A stretch of 64,000 nt of DNA. Source: Aliivibrio sp. 1S175. Its GTDB lineage: Bacteria; Pseudomonadota; Gammaproteobacteria; Enterobacterales; Vibrionaceae. Positions 50,766 to 60,045 of the stretch are shown in pieces. The position numbers and the translations under genes are program-made. The notes beneath the pieces are model-generated. The model saw nothing but the letters and a program-made list of their open reading frames with translations, did no database searches and had not been told where the DNA came from. The DNA lies in contig NZ_MAJS01000003.1 of the NCBI RefSeq assembly GCF_001690985.1, positions 1 to 64,000 on the forward strand, written 5' to 3'. The number at the start of each line of letters is the position of its first letter. Positions within the stretch are counted from its first letter, which is position 1.

Positions 50766-51407
50766 ATGAATCGACTACAACGCTGCTGGTGGCACTATAA
50801 ATTACGAACTCATCCACATCGTGAGTTATTTACTCCTTACTCTGGAGATGAGTTGGTTTCTATAGATTGTGAAACCACTAGCCTTGACCCGAATTATGCC
50901 GAATTGGTCTCAATTGCTGCTATCAAAATAAAAAATAATCGAGTACTCACAAGCCAGACCCTTCATCTAAAATTAAGACCTCCACAGAGCCTGACTTCTG
51001 ATTCAGTTAAAATACATCAATTAAGACACCAAGATTTAACTCACGGGATATCAGAAAAAGAGGCCCTTGAGCTGCTCATTAAATTTATTGGACGCTGCCC
51101 AATTGTTGGGTACCACATTCGTTATGATAAGAAGATTTTAGATCGCGTCTGCCTACGTCACTTCACTCACCCCCTACCAAACCGACTTATTGAAGTGAGT
51201 CATCTTTATCATCACAAATTAGAAAGACTATTACCTAATGCGTATTACGATTTAAGCATTGAAGCGATTTCTCGACATTTAGACCTACCACAGGCCGAAC
51301 GCCATGATGCCCTTGAGGATGCCATTGCTGCTGCTCTTATTTATGTGCGCTTAACTTATGGGGATTTTCCCGATCTACCTAAAATAAGAAATGCTCACAG
51401 TTACTGA
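50766..51407 (+). CDS. DEDDh 3'-5' exonuclease, DNA polymerase III epsilon-like
   Basis: This 213-aa exonuclease has the DEDDh set: SIDCETTSLDP (Asp, Glu), GYHIRYDKKIL (Asp) and ERHDALEDA (His, Asp). It is not DnaQ itself: it lacks the polymerase-binding tail. It begins 5 bp after the DUF294 gene and so is surely translated from the same mRNA. This pairing near acetate symporters and acs recurs in proteobacteria as far as I recall; its role there is unexplained. Confidence 0.88.
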   Translation: MNRLQRCWWHYKLRTHPHRELFTPYSGDELVSIDCETTSLDPNYAELVSIAAIKIKNNRVLTSQTLHLKLRPPQSLTSDSVKIHQLRHQDLTHGISEKEALELLIKFIGRCPIVGYHIRYDKKILDRVCLRHFTHPLPNRLIEVSHLYHHKLERLLPNAYYDLSIEAISRHLDLPQAERHDALEDAIAAALIYVRLTYGDFPDLPKIRNAHSY

Positions 51408-51466
51408 TCTGCCTCTCAAAAACCAACTCTTATCTGGTCAAAAATTCAGTAAACCTTTCTTTCTCT

Positions 51467-51476
51467 GACTAAAGTC
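51467..51476 (+). promoter_or_regulatory. acetate-gene motif upstream of acs
   Basis: GACTAAAGTC, identical to the copy before the DUF294 gene, lies 136 bp before acs. A TAATAT -10-like box is 31 bp downstream (51508-51513). Confidence 0.55.
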
Positions 51477-51611
51477 TAATTGTTGAAAACACATTTCTAG
51501 CAGAAAGTAATATCAACCCTACTAATAAAAGAGCAGAGCCAATGAAGGCACTGCCATAAATTCAGCGACATACTAATCTGGATATTTGCTGTATTCACAA
51601 GGAGAACCAAC

Positions 51612-53561
51612 ATGAGTGACATTCACGTATACCCAGTCAATCAAGACATCGCCAACAATGCACATGCCGATGAAGATAAATACCGTGAAATGTACCAGCA
51701 ATCCGTTATTAACCCTGAAGGTTTCTGGCGTGAGCATGGACAAATAGTCGATTGGATGACTCCTTACACTAAAGTAAAAAATACCTCTTTTGATACTGGC
51801 CACGTAGACATTAAATGGTTTGAAGATGGCAAACTCAATGTCTCTGCAAACTGCATTGATCGCCATCTTGCCACTCGTGGCGATGAAGTCGCTATTATTT
51901 GGGAAGGCGATGATCCACAAGATGATGCGTCAATTACCTTCAACGAACTTCACGAACAAGTGTGTAAATTCTCAAACGCACTTAAGAGTCAAGGCGTTCG
52001 TAAAGGCGATGTCGTGTGCATTTATATGCCAATGGTTGCTGAAGCAGCCGTTGCAATGCTTGCTTGTACTCGTATTGGTGCAGTTCACACGGTTGTTTTT
52101 GGTGGGTTCTCACCAGAAGCATTGGCAGGTCGAATTGTTGATTCCGATGCGAAAGTCGTGATCACCGCCGATGAAGGCGTTCGTGGCGGTCGTACCGTAC
52201 CTCTAAAGAAAAACGTCGACGATGCATTAAATAACCCTGAAGTCACAACCATTGAAAAAGTGGTTGTATTCCAACGTACTGGTAATGACATTGAGTGGAC
52301 TGAAGATCGTGATGTATGGTGGCATGAAGCAACAGCGGTTGCGTCTGCGCATTGTGAACCAGAAGCAATGAATGCAGAAGATCCTCTTTTCATTCTTTAC
52401 ACCTCAGGCTCAACAGGTAAACCAAAAGGTGTATTACACACCACTGGCGGCTACCTTGTTTATGCAGCAATGACCTTCAAATACATCTTTGATTACCAAG
52501 AAGGTGAAGTCTTCTGGTGTACCGCTGATGTAGGTTGGATCACTGGCCATACTTATTTAATCTACGGACCTCTCGCTAATGGCGCAAAAACCATTCTGTT
52601 TGAAGGTGTGCCAAACTACCCAAGCACTAGCCGCATGAGTGAAGTGGTCGATAAGCACAACGTAAATATTCTTTATACTGCACCAACAGCCATTCGAGCA
52701 CTCATGGCTCACGGTAATGACGCAGTAGAAGGAACCTCAAGATCCTCATTACGCGTGATGGGATCCGTCGGCGAACCAATCAACCCTGAAGCATGGGAAT
52801 GGTATTACAACACCATTGGTGATGCTCGCTGCCCAATCGTTGATACATGGTGGCAAACCGAAACGGGTGGGATCTTAATCTCTCCTCTTCCTGGTGCAAC
52901 CGCATTAAAACCGGGTTCAGCAACTCGTCCATTCTTTGGTGTTCAACCTGCTTTGGTTGATAACATGGGTAACATTATTGAAGGTGCTGCCGATGGAAAT
53001 CTCGTGATTACCGATTCATGGCCGGGGCAAATGCGCACCATCTACGGTGATCATGACCGTTTTGAACAAACGTACTTCTCAACCTTTAAAGGGATGTATT
53101 TTACCAGCGATGGCGCTCGACGTGATGAAGATGGGTATTATTGGATCACTGGCCGTGTTGATGACGTATTAAATGTTTCGGGTCATCGAATGGGCACCGC
53201 GGAAGTTGAATCCGCGCTCGTTTCTTTCAGTAAAATCGCAGAAGCAGCAATTGTTGGTGTTCCACATGATATTAAAGGCCAAGCGATTTACGCATACATC
53301 ACCCTAAATTCGGGTGAATACCCAAGTGCGGAACTTCATAAAGAAGTCAAAGATTGGGTGAGAAAAGAAATTGGACCTATCGCTACACCTGATTTTTTAC
53401 ACTGGACAGATTCGCTGCCTAAAACTCGTTCAGGAAAAATCATGCGTCGTATTCTTCGTAAGATAGCAACGGGAGATACCTCTAATCTAGGAGATACTTC
53501 TACATTGGCGGACCCAAGTGTTGTTGATAAACTCATTGAAGAGCAAAGAAAAATTGCCTAA
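51612..53561 (+). CDS. acs: acetyl-CoA synthetase
   Basis: This AMP-forming enzyme converts acetate, ATP and CoA to acetyl-CoA, scavenging acetate that the cell excreted earlier. The 649-aa protein has the ATP motif [11 protein letters not shown], the WWQTETGG acetate/AMP pocket, [13 protein letters not shown], and the regulatory Lys K609 in SGKIMRR, the acetylation site of the family. AAGGAG precedes the ATG. It is a single-gene unit with its own terminator, under likely CrbR control. Confidence 0.97.
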   Translation: MSDIHVYPVNQDIANNAHADEDKYREMYQQSVINPEGFWREHGQIVDWMTPYTKVKNTSFDTGHVDIKWFEDGKLNVSANCIDRHLATRGDEVAIIWEGDDPQDDASITFNELHEQVCKFSNALKSQGVRKGDVVCIYMPMVAEAAVAMLACTRIGAVHTVVFGGFSPEALAGRIVDSDAKVVITADEGVRGGRTVPLKKNVDDALNNPEVTTIEKVVVFQRTGNDIEWTEDRDVWWHEATAVASAHCEPEAMNAEDPLFILYTSGSTGKPKGVLHTTGGYLVYAAMTFKYIFDYQEGEVFWCTADVGWITGHTYLIYGPLANGAKTILFEGVPNYPSTSRMSEVVDKHNVNILYTAPTAIRALMAHGNDAVEGTSRSSLRVMGSVGEPINPEAWEWYYNTIGDARCPIVDTWWQTETGGILISPLPGATALKPGSATRPFFGVQPALVDNMGNIIEGAADGNLVITDSWPGQMRTIYGDHDRFEQTYFSTFKGMYFTSDGARRDEDGYYWITGRVDDVLNVSGHRMGTAEVESALVSFSKIAEAAIVGVPHDIKGQAIYAYITLNSGEYPSAELHKEVKDWVRKEIGPIATPDFLHWTDSLPKTRSGKIMRRILRKIATGDTSNLGDTSTLADPSVVDKLIEEQRKIA

Positions 53562-53606
53562 ATAGAACAATGAAAATTCTCTCGTAGAGTAAAAACTCAG
53601 CTTAGT

Positions 53607-53643
53607 AAAAAAGCCACTATTAAACATAATAGTGGCTTTTTTC
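53607..53643 (+). terminator. acs terminator
   Basis: The arms AAGCCACTATTA and TAATAGTGGCTT form a 12-bp stem with a 4-nt loop, flanked by A6 and T6. Confidence 0.92.
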
Positions 53644-54013
53644 TTGTGACTTCTAGCTCAAATTGACATAACAATTTCTTCCAAAAGAATTTCTGATGAA
53701 TAAACGAAATCAAAAACTGTATAATTGTTCCACAAGTTAGAAGTATTTGTTAATTAACAGATAAAACAACAGAACTTAACCATTCGATTAGATTCTAATT
53801 GTCATATTCAAGCCAAAATGCGTTTTATTTTTTGAACAACAAATGAAACTTAGAGCTGATAAGACCAGTATTTTGCTGCGATTTGCTGTGATATTGTCTA
53901 TAATTGCTTTTTATGAGCATTCGCAAGACAAAAATTGCAAAAGTTCATCGAATCTAATATAAAAGATGTGCTTTTTTTACTTTAACTGTAAAAACAAGGA
54001 ATTTAGCATCACA
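53644..54013 (+). promoter_or_regulatory. aroQ-accBC upstream region
   Basis: This gene-free stretch of 370 bp holds a good -10 box TATAAT at 53899-53904 with poor -35 candidates (TTGCTG at 20-bp spacing), about 110 bp before aroQ. Another TATAAT lies at 53720-53725. I see no operator dyad and no ORF. Confidence 0.4.
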
Positions 54014-54463
54014 ATGTCTACTCAATCGCGAATTTTAGTTCTCAATGGCCCGAACCTTAATCTATTAGGTCTTCGAGAGCCTGCACATTATGGCAGTCAA
54101 AATTTAGAACAAATTGTCAATACTCTTACCGTTCAAGCGAATGCATTGAATGTTGAACTTGAGCATTTACAATCTAATCGTGAATATGAGCTGATCGAAG
54201 CTATTCATAATGCATATCAACGTATTGATTTCATTATTATCAATCCAGCAGCGTTTACTCATACGAGTGTCGCTTTGCGTGACGCATTGCTTGGTGTTGA
54301 TATTCCTTTTATCGAAGTACATTTATCTAATGTCCATGCTCGCGAACCTTTCCGCCACCACTCTTATCTTTCCGATAAAGCCGTAGGCGTGATTTGTGGG
54401 TTAGGCGCAGATGGCTACGAATTTGCTTTGAATGCAGCGATAAAACGCCTGCGTTCAAATTAA
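54014..54463 (+). CDS. aroQ: 3-dehydroquinate dehydratase, type II
   Basis: This enzyme of the shikimate pathway dehydrates 3-dehydroquinate. The 149-aa protein has the flavodoxin-like fold marks: [16 protein letters not shown], catalytic Tyr in [19 protein letters not shown], and [17 protein letters not shown]. The start ATG at 54014 lacks a close SD (AAGGA is 13 bases away). It is the first gene of aroQ-accB-accC, a common gammaproteobacterial cluster. Confidence 0.96.
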   Translation: MSTQSRILVLNGPNLNLLGLREPAHYGSQNLEQIVNTLTVQANALNVELEHLQSNREYELIEAIHNAYQRIDFIIINPAAFTHTSVALRDALLGVDIPFIEVHLSNVHAREPFRHHSYLSDKAVGVICGLGADGYEFALNAAIKRLRSN

Positions 54464-54494
54464 TCACTGAATATAAAACAGAAGAGATGACACA

Positions 54495-54953
54495 ATGGAT
54501 ATCCGCAAAATTAAAAAACTAATTGAACTAGTTGAAGAATCTGGCATTGCTGAACTTGAGATCTCTGAAGGTGAAGAATCAGTACGCATCAGCCGTGCTG
54601 TTGCCCCTATGGCTCAATTAGCACCAATGCAACCATACCCAGCGCCAGTCGCTCCTGTTGCTGCTCCAGCGGCACTACCTGTTGCCGCTCCAGTGGTAGA
54701 GACTCCTACAGAAGTCGCAGGTCACAAAGTGCGTTCTCCAATGGTTGGTACTTTCTACGGCGCTTCTAGCCCGGATGCAAAACCATTTGTTAAAGTTGGT
54801 CAACAAGTCACTGCTGGTGATACTCTTTGTATCGTTGAAGCAATGAAAATGATGAACCAAATCGAAGCAGATAAATCGGGTGTTGTTACCGCGATTCTAG
54901 CTGAAGACGGTAACCCGGTTGAGTTTGATCAACCTCTTGTTATCATCGAATAA
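54495..54953 (+). CDS. accB: biotin carboxyl carrier protein of acetyl-CoA carboxylase
   Basis: This protein carries the biotin between AccC and AccAD in the first step of fatty acid synthesis. The 152-aa protein has an N-terminal helical part, a Pro/Ala-rich flexible linker (~36-75) and a C-terminal biotinyl domain with K118 in EAMKMM. It lies 31 bp behind aroQ and 11 bp before accC. Confidence 0.98.
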   Translation: MDIRKIKKLIELVEESGIAELEISEGEESVRISRAVAPMAQLAPMQPYPAPVAPVAAPAALPVAAPVVETPTEVAGHKVRSPMVGTFYGASSPDAKPFVKVGQQVTAGDTLCIVEAMKMMNQIEADKSGVVTAILAEDGNPVEFDQPLVIIE

Positions 54954-54964
54954 TAGAGGCTGCT

Positions 54965-56308
54965 ATGTTAGATAAATTAGTTATTGCAAACCGTGGTGAA
55001 ATTGCACTACGAATCTTGCGAGCATGTAAAGAACTTGGCATTAAAACTGTTGCTGTTCACTCTACTGCTGACCGTGATTTAAAACACGTATTGCTTGCAG
55101 ATGAAACAATCTGTATTGGCCCTGCTCGCAGTGCTGACAGCTACTTAAACATCCCTCGAATCATCAGCGCGGCAGAAGTAACAGGGGCAGTTGCTGTTCA
55201 CCCAGGTTACGGTTTCTTAGCTGAAAATGCTGATTTTGCAGAGCAAGTTGAACGTTCAGGCTTCATCTTTGTTGGTCCAAAAGCGGAAACTATCCGTATG
55301 ATGGGTGACAAAGTGTCTGCGATCAGCTCAATGAAAAAAGCAGGTGTACCTTGTGTACCTGGTTCTGACGGCCCGTTAGATAACGATGAAGCAAAAAATA
55401 AATCATTTGCTAAACGTATCGGCTACCCAATTATCATCAAAGCCTCTAGCGGTGGCGGTGGTCGTGGTATGCGTGTTGTTCGTGCAGAAAAAGACCTTAT
55501 TGAAGCGATTGCAATGACTCGTGCTGAAGCGACTGCGTGTTTTGGTGATGGTACGGTTTACATGGAGAAATTCCTTGAAAACCCTCGCCACATTGAAGTA
55601 CAAATCATTGCTGACGGTCAAGGCAACGCAATACACCTTGGTGAACGTGATTGTTCTATGCAACGTCGTCACCAAAAAGTGGTTGAAGAAGCTCCGGCTC
55701 CAGGTATCACTGAAGAGATGCGTAAATACATCGGTGAGCGTTGTACGCGAGCTTGTGTTGATATCGCTTATCGTGGTGCTGGTACTTTTGAATTCCTATA
55801 CGAAAATGGTGAATTCTACTTCATTGAGATGAATACACGTATTCAAGTTGAGCACACGATTACTGAAATGGTAACGGGTATCGACTTAATCAAAGAGCAA
55901 CTGCGCATTGCTGCAGGTCAACCTCTTTCTTTCACTCAAGATGATATCAAGCTACGTGGCCACTCTATTGAGTGTCGTATAAATGCTGAAGATCCTGTTC
56001 GTTTCCTACCTTCACCAGGTAAGATTACACGTTTTCATGCACCTGGTGGCATGGGCGTTCGTTGGGAATCTCATATTTATACCGGCTACACAGTGCCACC
56101 ACATTACGACTCAATGATCGGTAAGCTAATTACTTACGGTGAGAACCGTGATGTTGCTATCGCTCGTATGAAGAACGCATTAAGCGAAATGATTGTTGAA
56201 GGCATTAATACTAATATCTCTTTACACTTAGATATTATGAATGATGAAAACTTCCAACACGGCGGTGCGAATATTCATTATCTTGAGAAAAAATTAGGTC
56301 TTCAATAA
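54965..56308 (+). CDS. accC: biotin carboxylase subunit of acetyl-CoA carboxylase
   Basis: This ATP-grasp enzyme carboxylates biotin on AccB. The 447-aa protein has the Gly-rich ATP loop GGGGRGMR, the lid, the catalytic [16 protein letters not shown] stretch and [18 protein letters not shown] is 5 bases before the ATG. It is the last gene of the operon, with a strong terminator 35 bp downstream. Confidence 0.98.
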   Translation: MLDKLVIANRGEIALRILRACKELGIKTVAVHSTADRDLKHVLLADETICIGPARSADSYLNIPRIISAAEVTGAVAVHPGYGFLAENADFAEQVERSGFIFVGPKAETIRMMGDKVSAISSMKKAGVPCVPGSDGPLDNDEAKNKSFAKRIGYPIIIKASSGGGGRGMRVVRAEKDLIEAIAMTRAEATACFGDGTVYMEKFLENPRHIEVQIIADGQGNAIHLGERDCSMQRRHQKVVEEAPAPGITEEMRKYIGERCTRACVDIAYRGAGTFEFLYENGEFYFIEMNTRIQVEHTITEMVTGIDLIKEQLRIAAGQPLSFTQDDIKLRGHSIECRINAEDPVRFLPSPGKITRFHAPGGMGVRWESHIYTGYTVPPHYDSMIGKLITYGENRDVAIARMKNALSEMIVEGINTNISLHLDIMNDENFQHGGANIHYLEKKLGLQ

Positions 56309-56342
56309 GGCATAATTTTCATTCTTTAAGCTAAGAAATAAA

Positions 56343-56378
56343 TAAAGGCCGTGAGTGATTACACTCACGGCCTTTTTC
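56343..56378 (+). terminator. aroQ-acc operon terminator
   Basis: The arms AAAGGCCGTGAGTG and CACTCACGGCCTTT form a perfect 14-bp stem with a 4-nt loop, then T5. Confidence 0.94.
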
Positions 56379-56423
56379 TATGATAAAATTCGCCGATATT
56401 TTCAACTAAATAAAGTGATCCCC

Positions 56424-57308
56424 ATGCCTTGGATTCAAGTAAAACTAAATGCAACATCGGAAAATGCTGAACTCATCAGCGATATGCTAGTAGAAGAAAC
56501 TGGTGCACTTTCTGTTACATTTTTAGATGCTAAAGATAGCCCTATCTTTGAACCTCTTCCTGGAGAGACTCGTTTATGGGGTGAAACAGACATTGTTGCT
56601 CTTTATGATGCAGAAACCGACATGGATTTAGTCATTACACAATTGAAAGCAAGCACCATTCTTGATGACCATTTTGCTTACAAAGTAGAGCAACTTGAAG
56701 ATAAAGATTGGGAACGCGAATGGATGGACAACTTCCACCCAATGAAATTTGGCGAACGCTTATGGATTTGCCCAAGCTGGCGTGAAATCCCAGAACCTGA
56801 CGCTATCAACGTAATGCTTGATCCTGGCCTTGCATTCGGTACAGGTACGCACGCAACAACCGCACTTTGTCTTGAATGGCTAGAAAGCATCGATCTTACT
56901 GGTAAAACAGTTATCGACTTCGGTTGTGGTTCTGGCATCTTAGCGATCGCAGCGATCAAATTAGGTGCAGCGAAAGTTGTTGGGATCGACATTGATCCTC
57001 AAGCGATCACTGCATCAAAAGACAATGCCACTCGCAATGGTGTTGCAGATCAACTAGCGCTTTTCCTTCCTCAAGACCAACCTGAAAACCTAGTTGCTGA
57101 TGTGGTTGTCGCTAATATTCTTGCAGCCCCTTTACGTGAGCTTTCAAGTATTATTACGGCTCATGTGAAACCAGGTGGCGTACTAGCTATGTCTGGCGTG
57201 CTCGATACTCAAGCAGATAGTGTTGCTTCATACTACTCAGATAACTTCACTCTTGATGCAATTGCAGAGCAACAAGAATGGTGCAGAATCTCTGGAATTA
57301 AGAAGTAA
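56424..57308 (+). CDS. prmA: ribosomal protein L11 methyltransferase
   Basis: This SAM-dependent enzyme trimethylates L11. It is 294 aa from the ATG at 56424 ([11 protein letters not shown]), matching homologues; a longer in-frame reading begins inside the acc terminator. An N-terminal substrate-recognition domain (~1-60), linker, and the methyltransferase domain with [13 protein letters not shown] and [11 protein letters not shown] are seen. The promoter must lie in the 45 bp after the terminator or transcription reads through. Confidence 0.95.
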   Translation: MPWIQVKLNATSENAELISDMLVEETGALSVTFLDAKDSPIFEPLPGETRLWGETDIVALYDAETDMDLVITQLKASTILDDHFAYKVEQLEDKDWEREWMDNFHPMKFGERLWICPSWREIPEPDAINVMLDPGLAFGTGTHATTALCLEWLESIDLTGKTVIDFGCGSGILAIAAIKLGAAKVVGIDIDPQAITASKDNATRNGVADQLALFLPQDQPENLVADVVVANILAAPLRELSSIITAHVKPGGVLAMSGVLDTQADSVASYYSDNFTLDAIAEQQEWCRISGIKK

Positions 57309-57503
57309 CGGCCTCCAAGACCTACTCTTCCTAGAAAAAACTTCAATGCCTCAATACTAAATTTGAGGCATAAAACCATCTAATTGACTGAAATATAAAC
57401 AAATTGCACAAACAATTTGTAAATGCTCAAAATTTGGTCTTTTCAGGCGAGGAAAAAATGCGTAAAATGCGCGCCCTTGCCGACACAAACGTGCGTGGAT
57501 GTT

Positions 57504-58472
57504 TTGCAGATAGGTAAATATACATTAAAGAACAATCTTATCGTTGCTCCTATGGCTGGTGTGACTGATAAACCTTTTCGTGAATTGTGTATGCGTTACG
57601 GCGCAGGCATGGCTGTAAGCGAAATGATGTCTTCTAATCCAAAACTGTGGAAAACATCTAAGTCCCAAAATCGCATGGTGCATGAAGGTGAATCTGGTAT
57701 TCGCTCGGTACAAATTGCAGGGGCAGATCCTAAGTTAATGGCGGAAGCAGCGCGATACTGTGTTGAGACTGGTGCGCAAATCATCGATATCAATATGGGA
57801 TGCCCTGCTAAGAAAGTGAATAAGAAGCTTGCAGGCTCAGCGCTCCTACAACGCCCAGATTTGATTGAAGAGATCTTATTGGCAGTTGTGAATGCGGTTG
57901 ATGTTCCTGTTACTCTGAAAACGCGTACAGGCTGGGATCCGGACAATAGAAACTGTGTTCAGGTTGCAAAAATGGCAGAACAATGCGGCATTCAAGCTTT
58001 AGCGCTCCATGGGCGTACCAGAGCTTGCATGTACAAAGGTGATGCTGAGTACGACAACATTAAAGCGGTAAAAGAAGCGATTTCGATTCCGGTTATAGCA
58101 AACGGTGATATTGACTCACCGGAAAAGGCTCGTTTTGTGCTGGATTACACCGGCGCAGACGCTTTAATGATCGGCCGTCCTGCACAAGGTAGGCCATGGA
58201 TTTTTCAAGAAATCCAACATTATTTAGAAACGGGCGAATTCATGCCACCTCTTCCTATTGAAGAAGTGAAGGCCACTTTATTGGGTCATGTTCAAGCGCT
58301 TCACCTATTTTATGGTGAGTTTTTAGGCCCTCGCATTGCTCGTAAGCATGTGGGTTGGTATTTAAAAGAGCACGAACAAGCAAATGAATTCCGCCGCGGC
58401 TTTAATGCTATTGAAGATGCCCATCAGCAACTTCAACAGCTTGAAAGCTATTTCGACCACGTTGCATCATAA
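57504..58472 (+). CDS. dusB: tRNA-dihydrouridine synthase B
   Basis: This FMN enzyme reduces uridine to dihydrouridine in the tRNA D-loop. The core runs from [25 protein letters not shown]; the start is most likely the TTG at 57504 (322 aa, close to E. coli's 321) with GGA 4 bases upstream, or else the GTG at 57495. Catalytic Cys in [15 protein letters not shown]/tRNA site [11 protein letters not shown] and [16 protein letters not shown] are intact. fis follows after 22 bp, the classic dusB-fis operon. Confidence 0.95.
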   Translation: MQIGKYTLKNNLIVAPMAGVTDKPFRELCMRYGAGMAVSEMMSSNPKLWKTSKSQNRMVHEGESGIRSVQIAGADPKLMAEAARYCVETGAQIIDINMGCPAKKVNKKLAGSALLQRPDLIEEILLAVVNAVDVPVTLKTRTGWDPDNRNCVQVAKMAEQCGIQALALHGRTRACMYKGDAEYDNIKAVKEAISIPVIANGDIDSPEKARFVLDYTGADALMIGRPAQGRPWIFQEIQHYLETGEFMPPLPIEEVKATLLGHVQALHLFYGEFLGPRIARKHVGWYLKEHEQANEFRRGFNAIEDAHQQLQQLESYFDHVAS

Positions 58473-58494
58473 TAACAGAAGAGCTAAACAGAAT

Positions 58495-58791
58495 ATGTTC
58501 GATCAATCTATGACTTCAGAAGCATTAACAGTTACAACAGTTACAGCACAAGACCAGATTACTCAGAAGCCACTACGTGACTCTGTTAAGGCTTCGCTGA
58601 AAAACTACTTAGGCCAATTAAACGGTCAAGAAGTTAACGACTTATATGAATTAGTATTAGCTGAAGTAGAGCAACCTCTACTAGACATGATCATGCAGCA
58701 TACTCGCGGCAACCAAACAAAAGCAGCAAATATGATGGGTATCAACCGTGGTACACTTCGTAAGAAACTTAAAAAATACGGCATGAACTAA
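58495..58791 (+). CDS. fis: DNA-binding protein Fis
   Basis: This nucleoid protein bends DNA and activates rRNA and tRNA promoters in fast growth. The 98-aa protein has the family's exact length, with the C-terminal helix-turn-helix [27 protein letters not shown] almost identical to E. coli Fis. It is co-transcribed with dusB. Confidence 0.98.
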   Translation: MFDQSMTSEALTVTTVTAQDQITQKPLRDSVKASLKNYLGQLNGQEVNDLYELVLAEVEQPLLDMIMQHTRGNQTKAANMMGINRGTLRKKLKKYGMN

Positions 58792-58811
58792 TCAAGTCTT
58801 ATTAAAAATTC

Positions 58812-58845
58812 AAAGCAGTGTTAAGCAATTAACGCTGCTTTTTTT
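58812..58845 (+). terminator. dusB-fis terminator
   Basis: AAAGCAGTGTTA and TAACGCTGCTTT pair around AGCAAT with one G-T pair, followed by T7. Confidence 0.9.
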
Positions 58846-58891
58846 ATATCTAAGATAAAGCCTACTATGTCTTGTACTAATCAATAAGCAT

Positions 58892-58928
58892 AAAAAAGCC
58901 GATACTACATTTCTGTAATATCGGCTTT
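58892..58928 (-). terminator. terminator of the coiled-coil protein gene
   Basis: On the minus strand AAAGCCGATA-TTACA and TGTAG-TATCGGCTTT pair with one mismatch and end in T6, 15 bp past the gene. Confidence 0.85.
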
Positions 58929-58942
58929 AAATCTCTTACCAA

Positions 58943-59251
58943 TTATGGCGGCCAAGCTCGTTTCTTACCACCACCAGCGCCAACTCCTGAGCGAATAAGC
59001 TCAACGGCTTTTGCTGTTTTCTCTTCAATGCCTTTCAAGCGATCATCAAGTTCACTTAAATCAACTGAGGCTCCTGATGTACTCGTACCTTGAGTACCAC
59101 CGCTATCAATCATTTTAGCGATCTTAGCGTTTTGAGCTTCAATACGCTTAATGCGAGCATCAAGCTCCATGACTGCTTTCCCTTGTTCACTGATTTTTCT
59201 GTCGATAACTTTCAGGGCGGAAAGCAATTTCATTACGTATTGTTTTTCCAT
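58943..59251 (-). CDS. small coiled-coil protein of unknown function
   Basis: This 102-aa hydrophilic protein has two heptad-rich segments (~8-48 and ~63-92) divided by a Gly/Ser/Thr linker, and a C-terminal GVGAGGGKKRAWPP tail. There is no signal peptide, membrane helix or known domain. It has a clear terminator of its own and lies between fis and zntR. Probably a small oligomer; I do not recognise it beyond that. Confidence 0.75.
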   Translation of the reverse strand: MEKQYVMKLLSALKVIDRKISEQGKAVMELDARIKRIEAQNAKIAKMIDSGGTQGTSTSGASVDLSELDDRLKGIEEKTAKAVELIRSGVGAGGGKKRAWPP

Positions 59252-59341
59252 TAATTGGCTCTCACCTAATTTTTACTCATCTCTTTATACATTAATCTAT
59301 CGACCATTTTATCAACATCTTTAATAAACCGTTACAATAAA

Positions 59342-59797
59342 TTACGCTTTCTTTTCTTCTAAATCCGCCAGTGCTGAAAGTATTGAGCAATGCGAAGCAT
59401 CCTCATCAATATGGCCACAGCACGCATCATTAATGCTTTTCAATGCGGTACGTATATCCGTGAGTTGTGCAATCTTCTCATCTATAATCGTTAACTTAGT
59501 CTGTGTGATCGATTTAACTTCAGCACAGCTGTGTTTAGTTGCCTCTAAGCGAATCGCAAGTAACTCTTTAATCTCATCAAGAGTCAAACCCAATTGCTTT
59601 GCTTTTAAAATAAAACGAATTTGCGCTAGATTTTCTTCATTATAAAGACGATAACCGCTACTGCTTCTTCCCGACGGAATGAGTAATCCATTTTTTTCAT
59701 AAAAACGTAATGTATCACTGGTTACATTACAGTGTTTTGCCAACTCACCAATTAAATACATTTTCATTCGTGCTAATCCCTCTTCTTCTGCTCCCAT
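59342..59797 (-). CDS. zntR: MerR-family zinc-responsive regulator ZntR
   Basis: This MerR-type activator senses Zn2+ and switches on the zntA efflux ATPase (not in this window). The winged helix is IGELAKHCNVTSDTLRFYEK, followed by a dimer helix and the ZntR metal loop: HSC, then DACCGH and HCSIL. The start at 59797 is chosen because AAGGA lies 6 bases upstream; this gives 151 aa with about 12 extra N-terminal residues (MGAEEEGLARMK) relative to E. coli. The ATGs at 59767 and 59761 fit homologues better but lack an SD. Confidence 0.9.
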   Translation of the reverse strand: MGAEEEGLARMKMYLIGELAKHCNVTSDTLRFYEKNGLLIPSGRSSSGYRLYNEENLAQIRFILKAKQLGLTLDEIKELLAIRLEATKHSCAEVKSITQTKLTIIDEKIAQLTDIRTALKSINDACCGHIDEDASHCSILSALADLEEKKA

Positions 59798-59837
59798 TTT
59801 CATTCCTTTTTACCAAAAAGGGCATCTTTTTTTGAGA

Positions 59838-59853
59838 ATGCAATCGATTGCGG
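59838..59853 (+). promoter_or_regulatory. PurR-like box upstream of purH
   Basis: ATGCAATCGATTGCGG matches the PurR consensus ACGCAAACGTTTGCGT at 12 of 16 positions, with the central CG and both GCAA/TTGC cores. It lies about 190 bp before purH and 40 bp before zntR. Confidence 0.6.
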
Positions 59854-60045
59854 AAGCTTTTTTGTTTAACTTTAGTTAGAATATGCGCCATTACGTTGAT
59901 GTGATGTTTCGCGCTTAACTCTTTATTAGGGTATTTCCCAAAACTGGCCAATTGCTGTTTGCTTTCTTTACTACTAGGAATGACAAACAGAACAAGTTCA
60001 TTTTTGGCAAAAATCCTAACTTAATTCTAAAGGAAGAAAGTAGCA

